This document shows positions 12,502 to 25,095 of a DNA stretch of 64,000 nt, piece after piece; the stretch's first letter is position 1, and each line of letters opens with the position of its first letter. Made by a program: the position numbers and the translations under genes. Below the pieces are notes generated by a model. That model had not been told where the DNA came from. It did not search any database and saw nothing but the letters and a program-made list of their open reading frames with translations. The stretch is from assembly GCA_947095535.1 (NCBI GenBank), contig OX352773.1:214478093-214542092 (forward strand). The letters are read 5' to 3'. This stretch comes from Poecilobothrus nobilitatus. Lineage: Eukaryota; Arthropoda; Insecta; Diptera; Dolichopodidae.

Positions 12502-15500
12502 ATGACTAATTTAAATGACAATGTAACAGAAAATATTGAACAAGTGTCAAAATTTATATTTAATACCGTTGATTATGCTGTTTTTTTAATAATGTTATGT
12601 ATATCATCTGGTATTGGAATATATTTTGGTTTTTTTGAAAAACATGCCAATACAACGGATGAATATTTAATGGGTAGTAAAAAAATGAAAACAATACCAA
12701 TAGCTATATCATTAGTTGCAAGGTATATAATTATAATATGTACATATATATATATATATATATTTCTATAAAGATTTGACATAATATAACGGTAAACTAT
12801 TGTTTTTTTTTTTTTTTTTATTTTTAAGTCAATTATCAGCTATTTCAATTATGACAATACCATCAGAAATATTTTCATTTGGATTACATTATTTTTGGAG
12901 TACATTAGCTATGTTTATATTAATACCGGCTTTAGGTTATGTTATTGTACCAGTTTTTTATAATAATAACATATCAAATTGTTATGAAGTAAGTACTTAA
13001 TCTTATATATTTTAATCTTCTATATAAGTAGTTAGTTTCAATGTAATGTGATTTTAATTTACAATATATATTTTGTAATGATATTTTTTTTTTGTGTTAA
13101 TTAATCAGTTTTTTTTAATTAATTGTTACAAAAATAGAATATGTATTTTATGTAATTTTTAAATAATATTTTGAACTCTATAACACTATAACTTATACCT
13201 ATTTTACTTTAACTGAAGACTCTTTTTTACTTTTAGTGAATATTTTTTATTTTAATTGAAGACATTTTTTACCTTTAGTGAAAATTTTTTTACTTTAAGT
13301 GACTTTAAGACATTTTTACTTTAAGTAAAAAATTTGTTATATAAATATTTCATATATATTTAATTTTTTTTTTCTATATTTAGATCTGATATTTATAATA
13401 TTTACATTTAAATATATATTGTATGTATTGAAACTTTAACTTTTATTACAATTGTCTTCACTTAAACTAAAAAATCTTCATTTAAAGTAAAAATTTCTTC
13501 ATTTAAAGTAAAAATGACTTCAGCTAAAGTAAAAAAGCTATATTACATTAATTATTTTGTATAATTATATAATTTAATATATTTTAATTTCATAATATAC
13601 ATTTTTTTTTTATAATTTCATTCGAAAGCTATAGGTTTCAAACCCCGATTAAATGATATAGATTTTTCTTATAATATATAATTAGTATAATATAACTATT
13701 TAAAAAATAATTATATATAATTAATATAATATCGAAATATATAATAAAATCAAAAAATTAAATAATTTTTGTATAAGATAATACATGTCGCCCAAATAAA
13801 AATATTTATTTTATTTTAATAGTTTTGAATAATATAGCTACAGGCAAAAAAAATAACGGCTTTGTGAAACTTATAATTCCAGTAACTGAAGGTTAATTTA
13901 AAAACTGAAAAGAAGTAAAACAAATTATACATATTACAATTTAAAATTAAAAAGGAGTCTGAAAAGAAATCAGGAAAAATCATAGCTTAATGTTTACTAT
14001 TTTTGAAATTTCATCATAATTATTATAATTGCGTAAGCTTTTCCGAAAATTACTACATTTTTTAAATTTTCAATTGTAATAAAAAAACATTTTTTATATA
14101 AGTATTCTGTATTATAACAATCAAATTATATTACACTTTTTATAATACTTTAAAATTCATATCTAAAAATATCTAACAATTTTTAAATTAAACTAAATTT
14201 AACCCCTATTTTTTCAACTTAATGAACTCATAAATTTTATTTTATCTAAAGTACAAAAAAAAAAAAAAATCAAAACAAAAAATGTAAAGACCTTGTATAA
14301 TTTATTTTATTTAAACTTTTTTTTTTATATGACTCTAATTCTGGACCATTTCATTTATTTATTTTTTTTTTTTTTTCTTCTATTTTCTAACTATTTACCC
14401 ATTTATTCTTTTATTTGTTTAACAAACATTTTTTCTTAATTTATAATATTTAATCTAATTTTAGATATACCATATACTTATCAGATTTCTCAAATCGGTT
14501 AAAAGATAAACTTTACTTTTCACGCAGTAACAAAATATGAATTTAAAACAAATGTTTTGTGCATAAATTTTGTTATACTTTTCGACTTAAATCAAAAATA
14601 TTGAATACTGGATTATTCTTTTCTTTTCCTGCGGGAATTTTAGATCTTCAAAAAACCATTATAAAACATTAGTTTTCCTGACAGAGAGGGATTGTTACGC
14701 AATAAAACTACCTCTTCCCGTAGTCAGTGTAATAGGATAGTCACCCCTAGCTTTAAAACCATATAATGGCTGCGGAATCGGATAAGCATAAAAAGGGAAT
14801 AGGCAGGAAATATTTTAAACTTAAATTGTTAGAGTGGTATTAAATCGGAATTTTAGCAGAATTTAGCAAATAAGGATTTTTTGCAAACCTCCTCAATATT
14901 TTTTTTTTTTAATTGGGACATTTGGAAATTTGGACTGAATTAGAAACTACTTAGGGTTTGTCTAATAACAATATTTTGGTAGTACATAAAAGAGATAAGT
15001 AAAATTGTTAAATTTAGAATCAATCATTTTTAATAATTGAATGCGGATGAAAAATTAGGATCGCGAAAAAATGAATCCTGTTTGAAATAAAAAGAGATTT
15101 TTTATATAACAAGTTCAGCTGAAAAAAAGTCTATAGAGACAAAAAGTAATAATTTGGGAAGAGTTTTAAAACGCCTTAAAGTTATTAATAGACAAAATAA
15201 AAATTTAAAACAATTTAAAAACAACTTATAATACTTTCTTGTTTCTTTTCTATAATAAGCACTGATTTTAGTAAAAGTTTATTCAGTCAAAATGATAGAA
15301 AAGAATAGAGTTTCTTGACATTTTTAAATTTATTTTTTAGCAAATGCTTTTGAAATATCTACTTCTTTTATTTAAACAATGATTATCTGCTTCTATAATT
15401 TTAAATAAATTAATAAAATGTTGCCTTTTATTTATTTTTATATTTTTTATTTTTATTTTGACAGTACCTAGAAATGAGATTCAATTCAAAGACAAGAAAA

Positions 15501-17356
15501 CTTGTAACAGCATCATTTGTACTCAAAGTGTATTTTTTACTTCCAGTGTATATATTTGTACCATCATTGGCATTTTCACAAGGTAACGTTTATTCTTTGT
15601 TTAATCTAAATATTGAATTTTTCTATATAATAAAATTTTAGTTAAATTAAAACTTTACTTTTAATACTGAACTCTTTATTAATATATTATCCCAGTATTA
15701 ATTCAATCCTTAAATTATATGAATTTTTTCGTTTTGATTTTAATATTCTATAGTAACTGGATTTAATATTCATCTAATAAATGCAATTGTTTGTTCAGTT
15801 TGCATCTTTTATACAATGCTGGTAAGTTTGAATATTTTTATGATCACAAAACTGACATCAGAAACATCATTGGAATCATCTGTATTTTCTGTATTATAGG
15901 GTGGCATCAAAGCAGTTGTTTGGACAGATGTTGTACAAGCTTTTGTTATGCTTGGTTCTGTACTTTTAGTTACAATATTAGCTATTATTAAAATCGGAGG
16001 CGTTGAAGAAGTTTTTACAAGAGCTTACAATGGAGGGCGATTATATATGACAGAGTAATTTAATTTAATTTTTTGATTATTTTTTAAAATCATTTTCTAA
16101 GAATTTAAACTTTTTTCAATTAAGTTTAACATTTGATTTAACAACAAGAGCAACATTTTGGAATTGTTTTTTTGGTTCAATTAGCGGTTGGATCAGCTAT
16201 GTTGGTGTTCATCAAAGTTGCGTTCAACGAATTGTTTCCTTACCATCATTGAGTCATGCCAGAACGTAAGAGTTCGTAATGTATTGTATTATTTTATATT
16301 AATTCCGCAATTTAATTCCAGATCTTTAACATTATTTTCATTTGGATGCTTTGCATTTTTGGGTCTTAATGTTTTAACAGGCATTGTAATGTATGCTAGA
16401 TATTATGTATGCGATCCAGTAAAAGCAGGGGTAACTATCAACAACTCTAAACATATTGTTCTTAACTTTAATTTAATGGAACTGTTTTTTTTTTTTTCAG
16501 TTTGTTGAAAAAGCTGATAAAATGGTACCATTTTTTGTACAAGATGTAATTGGACATTTAACTGGTATGCCAGGAATATTTATATCAGCTGTATTTTGTG
16601 CAGCTTTAAGGTAAAATATGAAGATCATAAAAAAAAAATATGTTTATTTCAAATTATTTACTTTTTAGTACAATGTCAGCTAATTTAAATACTTTAGCTG
16701 GATTAGTTTATTTCGATTATATTAAACCACGCATTAATCATACGGAAAGTCGAGCTAATTTTATAATGAAAATTATTGTTGTCATCAATGGAATTTATTG
16801 TATATTAGGTGGATTTATTGTTCAACAATTTAATTCAATTTTACAAATTGCTTTAACTATAAGTGGTGTAACACAAGGAGCTGTTGCCGGTATATTTTTA
16901 TTAGGAATGCTTTATCCTAAAGCACATTCAAAAGCAGCATTTATCGGTACAATATTAAGTATGATAATAGTTGCTGTTTTAGCAATTGGTACTCAAGTAC
17001 AAATGAAAACTGGTCTTTTTAAATATGAAACATTACCAAGTAGTATTGAACAGTGTGATGAATTTAATACTACATTTACAACATTTAATACTACATTTGC
17101 AACAAAGCAATCAAATATTATAGAAGATAATGGTCTCAGTATATTTAAAGTATCATTTTATTGGTATAATTGTATGGGTTGTGTACTTGTTTGGTTATTT
17201 AGTATACCTTTAAGTCATTTAATACCAAATACAGAAGATAAGAAATTAAATCGAAAATTATTATCACCAATTATTAAAAAATTTATACCAAAACATATTT
17301 ATAGTGCTGTTACAGATGAAATTAAATCTAAGGAAATGTTACCATTAAAACACTAA
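12502..17356 (+). CDS. SLC5-family sodium/solute symporter, paralog 2 (9 exons, 589 aa)
   Basis: Exons: 12502-12722, 12829-12988, 15465-15582, 15754-15821, 15900-16054, 16125-16265, 16322-16430, 16501-16610, 16669-17356; GT-AG throughout, 1770 nt in frame to TAA. Same symporter architecture as gene 1 without the Thr-rich N-terminus: a first helix ending GIGIYFGFFE, EYLMGSKKMKTIPIAISL, QLSAISIMTIPSE, YLEMRFNSKTRK, GGIKAVVWTDVVQA, QSCVQRIVSLPS and CAALSTMSANLNT. Two structural peculiarities: it alone has an intron inside the Ser codon of ASQLS (phase 2, 12723-12828), and it alone lacks the intron after the NA(E/K) position, so its last exon is 688 nt. Substrate unknown; a plasma-membrane Na+-coupled transporter is the family expectation. 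No frameshift or lost motif seen. Confidence 0.9.
13202..13539. repeat. Foldback element made of short repeated units on both arms
   Basis: The left arm (13202-13335) repeats the unit tttactttaa(c/g)tgaaga with variations several times. The right arm (13445-13539) carries the reverse complement (tcttcatttaaagtaaa) four times. The arms could form a long imperfect stem around the A/T spacer 13336-13440. Located in intron 2 of gene 2. No coding content. Confidence 0.65.
13540..15464. other. Remainder of intron 2 of gene 2
   Basis: Mostly A/T tracts. At 13830-13910 there is a block ('atagctacagg...taacgg.tt.gtgaaa...ccagtaactgaagg') resembling 60890-60945, downstream of a SINE head there, so this is probably a SINE body fragment. 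A less A/T-rich patch at 14640-14800 ('gacagagagggattgttacg', 'tcttcccgtagtcagtgt') may be another element remnant; unidentified. Confidence 0.4.
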
Positions 17357-17395
17357 ATTACTTTCAGTATAATATAGCTAATACGTAATATTTAA

Positions 17396-17401
17396 AATAA
17401 A
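17396..17401 (+). terminator. Candidate polyadenylation signal of gene 2 (AATAAA)
   Basis: AATAAA 40 bp downstream of the stop codon of gene 2. Position is plausible; not otherwise tested. Confidence 0.4.
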
Positions 17402-17529
17402 GTAGTTTAATTTTTATTTAAGAAAATTATTTGTAAGAAAATTAATAAATACTAAAAAAAAAAAAATTTTTAATAAATAATTTAATAAAAAAAAACTTTT
17501 AATCATTATTTAATTCTTTAAATTTATTA

Positions 17530-18370
17530 AATTTTTTGATCAGACTAGGATACACATTGGTATCACAAAAATATCTCATTGTAAATACACCAAATCGCAC
17601 CCTCTGCGCTCTACAGTGTTATCAATAAAACATATAGTACTCGAATGTCTCTACAGTCAGCCTAAACTTAAAGAAACATTATGCAGCTGAATACACCCAA
17701 ACAAATTGATAAAATAAAACGCATTCTCAGCGCCGAGGAAGACCCTAACTTTTGTTCAGTAAACTGGGTAAAATAAGTAATAAATAAATAAATTTTCTGA
17801 CTATGGACCTACAGCCGCTCAAAGTTCGAAAAATCTCTATATTTAAATTGTTATAACACAAGCTCTATAAAGTATAGCTTCAATCTGAAAGTTCCAAACG
17901 ATGCTATTATGAGCTTTACAAACATGTATATAATAAATATATACTTGTGCTATACGGTATCTTAATTTGCCGTTATGCAAAACTGAATTATTGCAAAATT
18001 CTTTAACCCTTCTATCTTCTAAAAGGTTTAAGTTGAAATTTTGACAGAAGTTAAATCTTTGAAAATATGAGTATGAGTCATTTCAGAAATTTCTTTTTGT
18101 ATCACCCTCCGTTTAGGAGCTGTAAGGGGTCAAAAACTGAAAATTTCCTATTTTGAAACACCTGTAACTTGAACACCTGTTAAAATTTTTTTGAAGTAAT
18201 ACACAAAAATTAAAGCTTCAACATTATATTCTTATTTCTGTTAACAACTTTTTTTAATAATATATGGTTACTTTATAATTGACGAAAGTGTTACTTGATT
18301 TTTTCAAATTTTCTAACAAATTTCTTTAAAACGAATTTTTTCCATTTTGTTTTACTCGATAATTTGAAAT
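17530..18370. repeat. Repeat block between genes 2 and 3 (LINE-like tail plus family A copy)
   Basis: 17540-17790 is relatively GC-rich ('atcgcaccctctgcgctcta', 'ctcagcgccgaggaagaccc') and ends in a (taaa)n-like tail, as expected of a truncated non-LTR 3' end; no protein motif could be secured. 17795-18370 is a copy of dispersed family A: 'ggacctacagccgctcaaag', 'ttaaattgttataaca', 'taatttgccgttatgcaaaa' and 'ggttactttataattgacga', matching the copies at 3.8-4.8, 10.9-11.3 and 57.4-58.6 kb. The following 18370-19600 is A/T-rich with no feature seen. Confidence 0.5.
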
Positions 18371-19599
18371 TGTTGAGAATATAATGCGTAGTACAAAAAA
18401 ATGTAAATAAATAAACAACATAACGGTTGCTTGAAGAATTTTTATTTACATGATATTGATATACATACATACTTATATAATATCATGTTTATTTACATAT
18501 CGTATATGTCACTGATGAATGAATGATAAGAGTATAGATGTATATTATATGTAGCGCCGTATTTACATACATATATGAATTTTATTGTACTTATAAGAAA
18601 TTCATCTATGAATGGAAATATTTTTAAGGAAATATTGCAATGTATGGCGATATACTTATAACAATATAAATATACTATGTGCGCATTAATATAATATAAT
18701 ATTTAAAATTATATTTACTATTTTGTAATTTAATATACATTTACCGCTTAGATTTAAATGGTACTATAGAATATTTGAAAATGTTTTGGATTGATAATCG
18801 TTATGTGGAAGGTTAGAATCTGCTTTTGAAGAATATATAAACATATAGTTTGAATATATGTACAACCCATAGTTTTAGAAATTATAAAATTCACCCAAAT
18901 TATTTTAAAATACTAAAATATTAAAAAAATAATATTGTAAGCAGAGTGACAGGCTGTGAACATACTAACGGTTCGTACGGGTATCTAAGAGTTGACATAG
19001 GCAACTGTATTCTTTCTCGTTTCTAATTAATTTACTTCATCTTTCTAAGCTTTGGTCGATTTCGATAATGATACAAATTTTTAAAAAAATTTTCAAATAG
19101 TTTTCGATTTTCGATTTTGTTTTTTCAACTTTCTATTCTAAAAATTTATCTTTATAGGATTCTTCTTAATTACTTCATTTTGATTGAATCAATTTAACTA
19201 TGTGTAAAATAGATAGATAGAAAAAACAAAAAAACCTTTCATATAAGTTACACAATTTCAGTTGTTTAGGTTTTAATCTTTTAATCTTTAGACGGCAAAA
19301 CAAAGTTTTGATTCTTTACATAATTATAATTCTTATAATAATTAACAAAAATTCTATGTACAGAATATATATATATATATATTTTATATAAATATATATT
19401 GCCTTTTAGTTTTTTAATATTCAGCTATCTCATAGATTAGATTAACATTAAATTATAATTTCTTCATGTATTTATAATTTAACTCATTGCAAAGACCAAC
19501 GCTCTTATATATACAAATTTAAGCTTAAAGTTTTAAAATAAATTTAATAAACCACAAATCATTCAAAAATAACTTTATTCTTAGTTAAATATTACTAAT

Positions 19600-19998
19600 T
19601 AATTAAAACTTTCTGTTATACACACCTCCAGATCCGCCCAGTTATAATATAATTTTCTTTATGTTTTAATTATAGTTAAAAATTTGTAATCATTAATTAA
19701 ATATTTAAATAAATTTTGGACAAAAAATTGCGCTAAAAATCTACACATGATAAAAAAAAAAAAATAGAAAATAAGAAAGAACATAAATTAATTCTTATTC
19801 TTGTGTTCTCTTCTTGTGTTCCTGATAAGATATAAATTCTTCCTTAAACGCAACATCTAAAATACTATCTATCTTCATTTTAAATTTTAATTAGATTTTA
19901 ATCGGGTTTAAATCGGAACAGATGTATAATTTCCCATAAAAAAAAGAAACAAAAAATAAAACTTTATAAAAATTAGAAATTAAAACACACAAGAAAAA
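19600..19998 (+). promoter_or_regulatory. Duplicated 5' flank of gene 3
   Basis: The sequence before the ATG of gene 3 matches that before gene 4 (25380-25848): 'acacacctccagat', 'cacccagttata'-type text, 'gttttaattatagttaaaa', 'cttgtgt.cctgataagata' and 'attcttccttaaacgc' occur in the same order and at similar distances from the start codon. It is the most conserved non-coding DNA in the window and probably holds the promoter and 5' UTR. Confidence 0.6.
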
Positions 19999-22900
19999 AT
20001 GAGTTCGATTGAAAACTTAACGGATACCCTTATAGGGGTTAGTACTAAAAATTTCGATATGTCGAAATTTAATTTCGGTTCAATTGATTTTATACTGTTT
20101 GGAATAATGTTAACAATTTCATGTCTAATTGGTATTTATTTTGGTTTTATATCAAAAAGTGAAAATACGGCTGAAGAATATTTAATGGGTGGTCGTAAAA
20201 TGAAAACAATACCAATTGCTATATCTTTAGTATCAAGTCAATTATCAGCAATTGCAATAATGACAATACCATCTGAAGTTTATGTATATGGAATACAATA
20301 TTATACAATGGTACTATCAATAGTATTAGTAATACCAATATTAATTTTTATTATTGTACCAGTATTTTATAATAATAATATAACAAATTGTTATGAGGTA
20401 TGTATGTGTTAAATTCGTTTTATTTAAATAGTAAGAGTAAATCAGTTAATTCAAAGTCGATTTATTAATATTTTGAATTAGAATAATAAAAAAATAAATA
20501 AAAATAATTAAGATTAAAGCGCGAAACAAGGAGTGTAATAGATGCTCATCCCTACACAGTAGAGCTTTCAAGATGGCGTAACACAGTTTATGGAAACTCG
20601 TTTGTCATTCGCACGTCGCCGATTTGAAACCATATATCATCCTATGTGTTTCTAAAAATTAGTGATTCGTGTACGATATAAAAAAATTTAAGAAGAACAT
20701 TAACATCTTTCTTTGAAGTTCCCTTCCAAATTTTCATACCCATCCACCTTAATCCCAAATTTCCTAATCCTTATTTTCCCAAAAATCCTTCCTTCATCCT
20801 TATCCGTAAAACTAAACTATACATTTTGTATTAAAGGTCCCATCCTAAAGTTTGGTTTAAAAGGGTGGTGGTGTTTATTTTAGTTTAGTTTAGACTCCAA
20901 CACTACCTTAGAGGAATTTCGTGCAATTCCCTAGGTGGCTTTTGATGCTTCCCACATTCCCTCGTGAAAAAAAAAATAAGCGTATTAACTTTAAAAAATT
21001 AAAAAATGCAATCTGCTGGAAAACCTTAAAAAAGATTAAAAACTAGTTCTCTAACATAAACATGTACCATATTACAAATTTTAATCACGTGGTTTTTAAA
21101 AACTATCCATTTATTTTTAATATAATTTATTGTTATTTATTATCTAATTATTCGATGTTTTAATTTGAATATAGTCCAAAGTTTATTTCTTGTACAGACT
21201 TAACTTAAGTTTGGTTACATTGAACTTTAATTTTAAGATAAATAGAATTTCACAAACAAAAATTTTCAGTCTATAGCAGTATATATAGAATAGAAGTCTT
21301 ATTGTAGTTGAAATAATTTGACTCTAAGTTACATAATTTTTGTTCACAATACTTTTTAATAATTTGTTTTTTTCATTTAACAAAAAATAATAATTATTTT
21401 CTTTTTTAAAATGGTTAGTATTTAGAAATGAGATTTGATAAAAGAACCCGAAGAATTGTTACAACCACATTTTTATTAAAACTTTTCCTATTTATGCCAA
21501 TTAATATTTTTACACCATCATTAGCATTTTCACAAGGTAAGTAAGCATCTACAAACAAATTTATAAATAAAATTTTTAATTTTTTCAATTAATTAGTAAC
21601 TGGTATTAATATTCATATTATAAATGGGGTGGTATGTTCAGTTTGCATATTCTATACAATGTTGGTAAGGTCTTCAAAAAATCTAAATTAAAATTTTTCA
21701 AACATCTTTTCGTCAAAATTTTTTTTAACAGGGTGGAATTAAGGCCGTAGTTTGGACGGATGTTATGCAAGCTTTTGTTATGTTATTATCAATTGTATTA
21801 GTTGCAGTTTTAGCTATTATTAAAATTGGTGGTATTTCAGAAGTTATTGAAAGAGCTGAATCTGGTGGTCGTTTATACATGAACAAGTAAGAAATCTGCA
21901 GCAAAATTAAATTAACACTTTTTTTTATCAAATATAAATTCAGTTTTACCTTAGATCTTACAACTCGTACCACTGTTTGGAATACATTCTTAGGTGGTAC
22001 GGCACTTTGGATCAGTCATATTGGTGTACATCAAAGTTGTGTTCAACGTATTATTTCATTACCATCATTAGCACAATCAAGAAAGTATGTAATAATTTTA
22101 AATATTAAAAAAGGAATTTAAACTTTCTTATTAAATATAATTAAAAGATTGTTAATTTCGCAGATCTTTAGCAATTTTTACTATTGGATTTTTTATAATT
22201 ATGTCATTGATTTGTTTCACTGGTGTTATAATGTATGCTCGATACTATCTTTGTGATCCATTTAAGGCTGGGGTAATTTTTAAATAATAAATGATCAATA
22301 TCATAATAAATTTTAAATTATTGATTTGAAAAAAATTAATTCCAATAGATTATTGAAAAACAGGACAAAATAGTGGCATTTTTTGTTCAAGATACAATTG
22401 GTCATTTAAAAGGAATGCCAGGTATTTTTATATCTTGTGTTTTTAGTGCCGCTTTAAGGTAAATTCACCTTTATTTAGAAAAAAACGAACATTTAAACGA
22501 TTCTCTCTTATTCTTTTAGCACTGTTTCAGCCAATTTAAACACAGTTGCAGGAGTTGTTTACTTTGATTATATTCGCCCATTTATCAAGAAATCAGATGC
22601 TGATGCTAAAGCTAACTTTTATATGAAATTGATTGTGGTTGTATGCGGAATTTATTGTATTTTAGCTGGTTTTATTGTGGAAAAATTTAAATCAATTTTT
22701 CAAATAACACTAACTATTAGTGGTCTATCACAAGGAGCTGTAGCTGGTGCTTTTGTTTTAGGAATGGTTGTACCTATAGCAAATGCTGAGGTTTTATATT
22801 TTTTGGTTTTTTTTAACAAAAAATATTTCAATATTTTTATTTATGCAATTATAAATAGGGAGCATTTTATGGTATAATTGGTAGTATAGTATCAGTTGGT

Positions 22901-23363
22901 TTCATAGCACTTGGTTCACAATATCATGTATTACAAGGACATATCAAATATCCAACATTACCAAATAGATTAGATGGATGTCAAAATGAATTTAATTTAA
23001 CATTGGAAACAAATAATTTTTATGGGTAAACGTTAAACATTTTCTTATAATCCAAAATTTGTTAAGTCTAGTTCTTATTTTAATCTCTATAGTGATATAA
23101 TCAATGTAACCAGTTCATCATTAGCAAGTGAAGATATTTTTGTATTACATAAAGTATCATTTTATTGGTATGTTTTTTTCGGTTTTGCCTTCGTATGGAT
23201 CATAGCAATTCCATACAGTCTTTTGGTAAAAAATGATAAAAAATTAGATTTAAATTTGATGCCACCAGTAATACAAAAATGGATACCAAAAAATTTATTG
23301 ATGCAACATGAAATAATTAGCGAAAAAGATGATAATTTCAATGATTTTATTTTAAAAAATTAA
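19999..23363 (+). CDS. SLC5-family sodium/solute symporter, paralog 3 (10 exons, 602 aa)
   Basis: Exons: 19999-20397, 21419-21536, 21597-21664, 21732-21886, 21944-22084, 22164-22272, 22349-22458, 22520-22790, 22859-23025, 23093-23363; 1809 nt in frame to TAA. The donor after 22790 is GTTTTA, weak but shared with gene 4; the rest are ordinary. First helix near residues 31-50; motifs EYLMGGRKMKTIPIAISL, SSQLSAIAIMTIPSE, YLEMRFDKRTRR, GGIKAVVWTDVMQA, HQSCVQRIISLPS and SAALSTVSANLNT. Near-twin of gene 4 (25849-29197), with which it shares all intron positions, including the YG|D intron found in no other paralog. Exon 5 and the following intron differ from gene 4 at only two positions, while neighbouring introns are strongly diverged. 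The predicted role is Na+-coupled uptake of a small organic anion or vitamin; substrate not inferable. Confidence 0.92.
20530..20700 (+). mobile_element. tRNA-headed SINE-like sequence in intron 1 of gene 3
   Basis: An A-box-like tggcgtaacacag (20574-20586) is followed about 35 bp later by a B-box-like gatttgaaacc (20621-20631), the spacing of an RNA polymerase III internal promoter in tRNA-derived SINEs. No tRNA cloverleaf closes around it. It is GC-richer than the intron and decayed. Confidence 0.4.
20705..20965. repeat. C-rich/T-rich block of unknown origin
   Basis: A pyrimidine-biased stretch ('tcatacccatccaccttaat', 'cccaaaaatccttccttcat') is followed by 'actaccttagaggaatttcg' and 'ccctaggtggcttttgatgc'. 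Composition is quite unlike the surrounding intron. No open reading frame or named family recognised. Confidence 0.35.
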
Positions 23364-23443
23364 TATTACGATAAAAATTATACTAACTTATAGTATCTTG
23401 TTTAATATATAGATTTTTGTATTTTATTTATTTTTGTTTAGTT

Positions 23444-23449
23444 AATAAA
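23444..23449 (+). terminator. Candidate polyadenylation signal of gene 3 (AATAAA)
   Basis: AATAAA 81 bp after the stop in the block 'tttagttaataaataaaat', conserved at the equivalent place after gene 4. Conservation between the duplicates adds some weight. Confidence 0.5.
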
Positions 23450-23639
23450 TAAAATTTTAAAAAGAATTTTTTATAAAGACAAGGAAAAAAAATCTTTCAC
23501 TGTCAAAGTATAAACGACGTGTTTTTTTTAACTCTCTTACATATACAAAAATGTTTTAAAACATTTACAAATTGAAATTTATTCAAAATTTTTCATAAAA
23601 AAGAAAAATTAATATTTTGTATCCCTGATAATTTTTAGC

Positions 23640-24880
23640 TTCTTTATGTCATCTTGACATTGAGGCAATCAAAGTATGACATTTTTTGAAATACTATCCG
23701 AAACTCGCTTTATTTGTATAAATAAATTGCCTAAAAAGTACAATAGTATGAAAGATCACCTAACATATAGGGAATGGTGTTTAGGTGGGTTAAAATCCCA
23801 CTCATTAATAGAGGAATCGTACTTGTACAGCTTCCCTTTAGCGTCTTTCGATGATTTCCATATAACGCGGAACAAAAAAAATGTATTTATTTGTAATTTT
23901 AATTCTATCAATTTTCCTTTTGACAAGTTCCCAGAGGTTGTCTATTTAACTCAGGTCTGAGGACTACTATAGCCATTCCTATTTTCTAATAAACAAACCA
24001 TTTTTTAATATAAACAGAAATCTGCTTAAGGTCAAATTTGACTGAAATGTCAATTCATACAAGTGGCATATTTCACTCTGCATGTGGCAATAAAACCTCT
24101 TCCAGCGTTGTTTTGTATAAGAATCTATCTATTTATTAAATGTATTGGAACCATTCCTTGGGAAGAAAAGGAGTGGTTGTCAGACCATAACATCACCACA
24201 ATGGGTTGACAGTTTCTTTTATAATTTTTCGGTTTTAAATTTGATTTTTTTGGTCAATTAAAGTAATTCTAATACCATCGTTTCCAAACAAATTAAATTT
24301 GGACTCGTCACGAAATAATATTTTATTTCCATTTTTTTGCGCCCCAAGTAACAAGTAATATTTTCGTGCAATAGCGAAATTTTAAGATTATATAATACCA
24401 AACGTTTTGTTCGGTTATCAACTGAAATAGTTAATTTTTTTTAAGGGCTTCGTGCAAACAATCTAGTATCATTAATTTATCTGGTTTTAATTTGAACACA
24501 TACAGAGAGTTCCAGTTCCTGGAGACATGAATGGATTATGTCTCACTACAAATATGTTCTCTACAATTGAAGTTTTTTTTTAATCTTCCATATCTATGCT
24601 CCAATCTTCAATCAATAGTTCCGATTCTTTGAAATTTTCGAATAATTCTTTAAATTGATTTCGGTACATTCAGATTAACACAAGTTTCCTTCCTTTTTTA
24701 AATTTTTCAAATTAATTGTTTTTAGAAAAATAATTTTTTTTTTTTTACTACTTATTTATATAATTAGTAATTACTTTTATTTTCTTATGAAACGTACTAA
24801 TACTACTAAACTACTAATATTCAATTGTGGAAAATAATTCAGTTTTTATAAGTTCTAACAAAAAAAAAGGTTTGAAAAAT
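23640..24880 (-). pseudogene. Degenerate Tc1/mariner-type transposon (transposase remnant)
   Basis: Read on the - strand, around 24300 it gives ILFRDESKFNLFGNDG, the Tc1 DDE signature normally reading 'FSDESKFNLFGSDG'. Around 24190 the sequence corresponds to the '.GG.VMVWG' block. Around 23960-23905 it reads SDLS*IDNLWELVKRKID, the decayed 'SPDLNPIENLW..LK' region carrying the last catalytic acidic residue, now with a stop. Several frame changes separate the blocks, so the copy is inactive. Terminal inverted repeats were not located. It sits between the duplicated genes 3 and 4. Confidence 0.8.
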
Positions 24881-24954
24881 CTAAAGTAAACCTTAAAAAT
24901 TCAATTGTTTATAGCTTAAGCTTATAATCCTATTAAATCTTTTTAAAGGCCAAA

Positions 24955-25095
24955 ACTAGTACGTATTTAGTTCTTTAAATATAATCTTGTACCCCATATT
25001 TCAAATTGGAAACAGGGGTTATAGCTACCTAGTTTATTCATGTGTACCGTGGCATTCATGGTACCTTCTAATAAATAAATAAATAAATATAATCT
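24955..25095. mobile_element. Short retroelement tail with (TAAA)n end
   Basis: A modestly GC-containing segment ('ttgtaccccatatttcaaat', 'tgtaccgtggcattcatggt') ends abruptly in five AAAT/TAAA units (25073-25095), the usual 3' end of a truncated non-LTR element or SINE. Family not recognised. Confidence 0.4.

Noticed and set aside
23676..23960. 94-codon open frame on the + strand
   Set aside because: It is antisense to the conserved C-terminal block of the Tc1-type transposase remnant.
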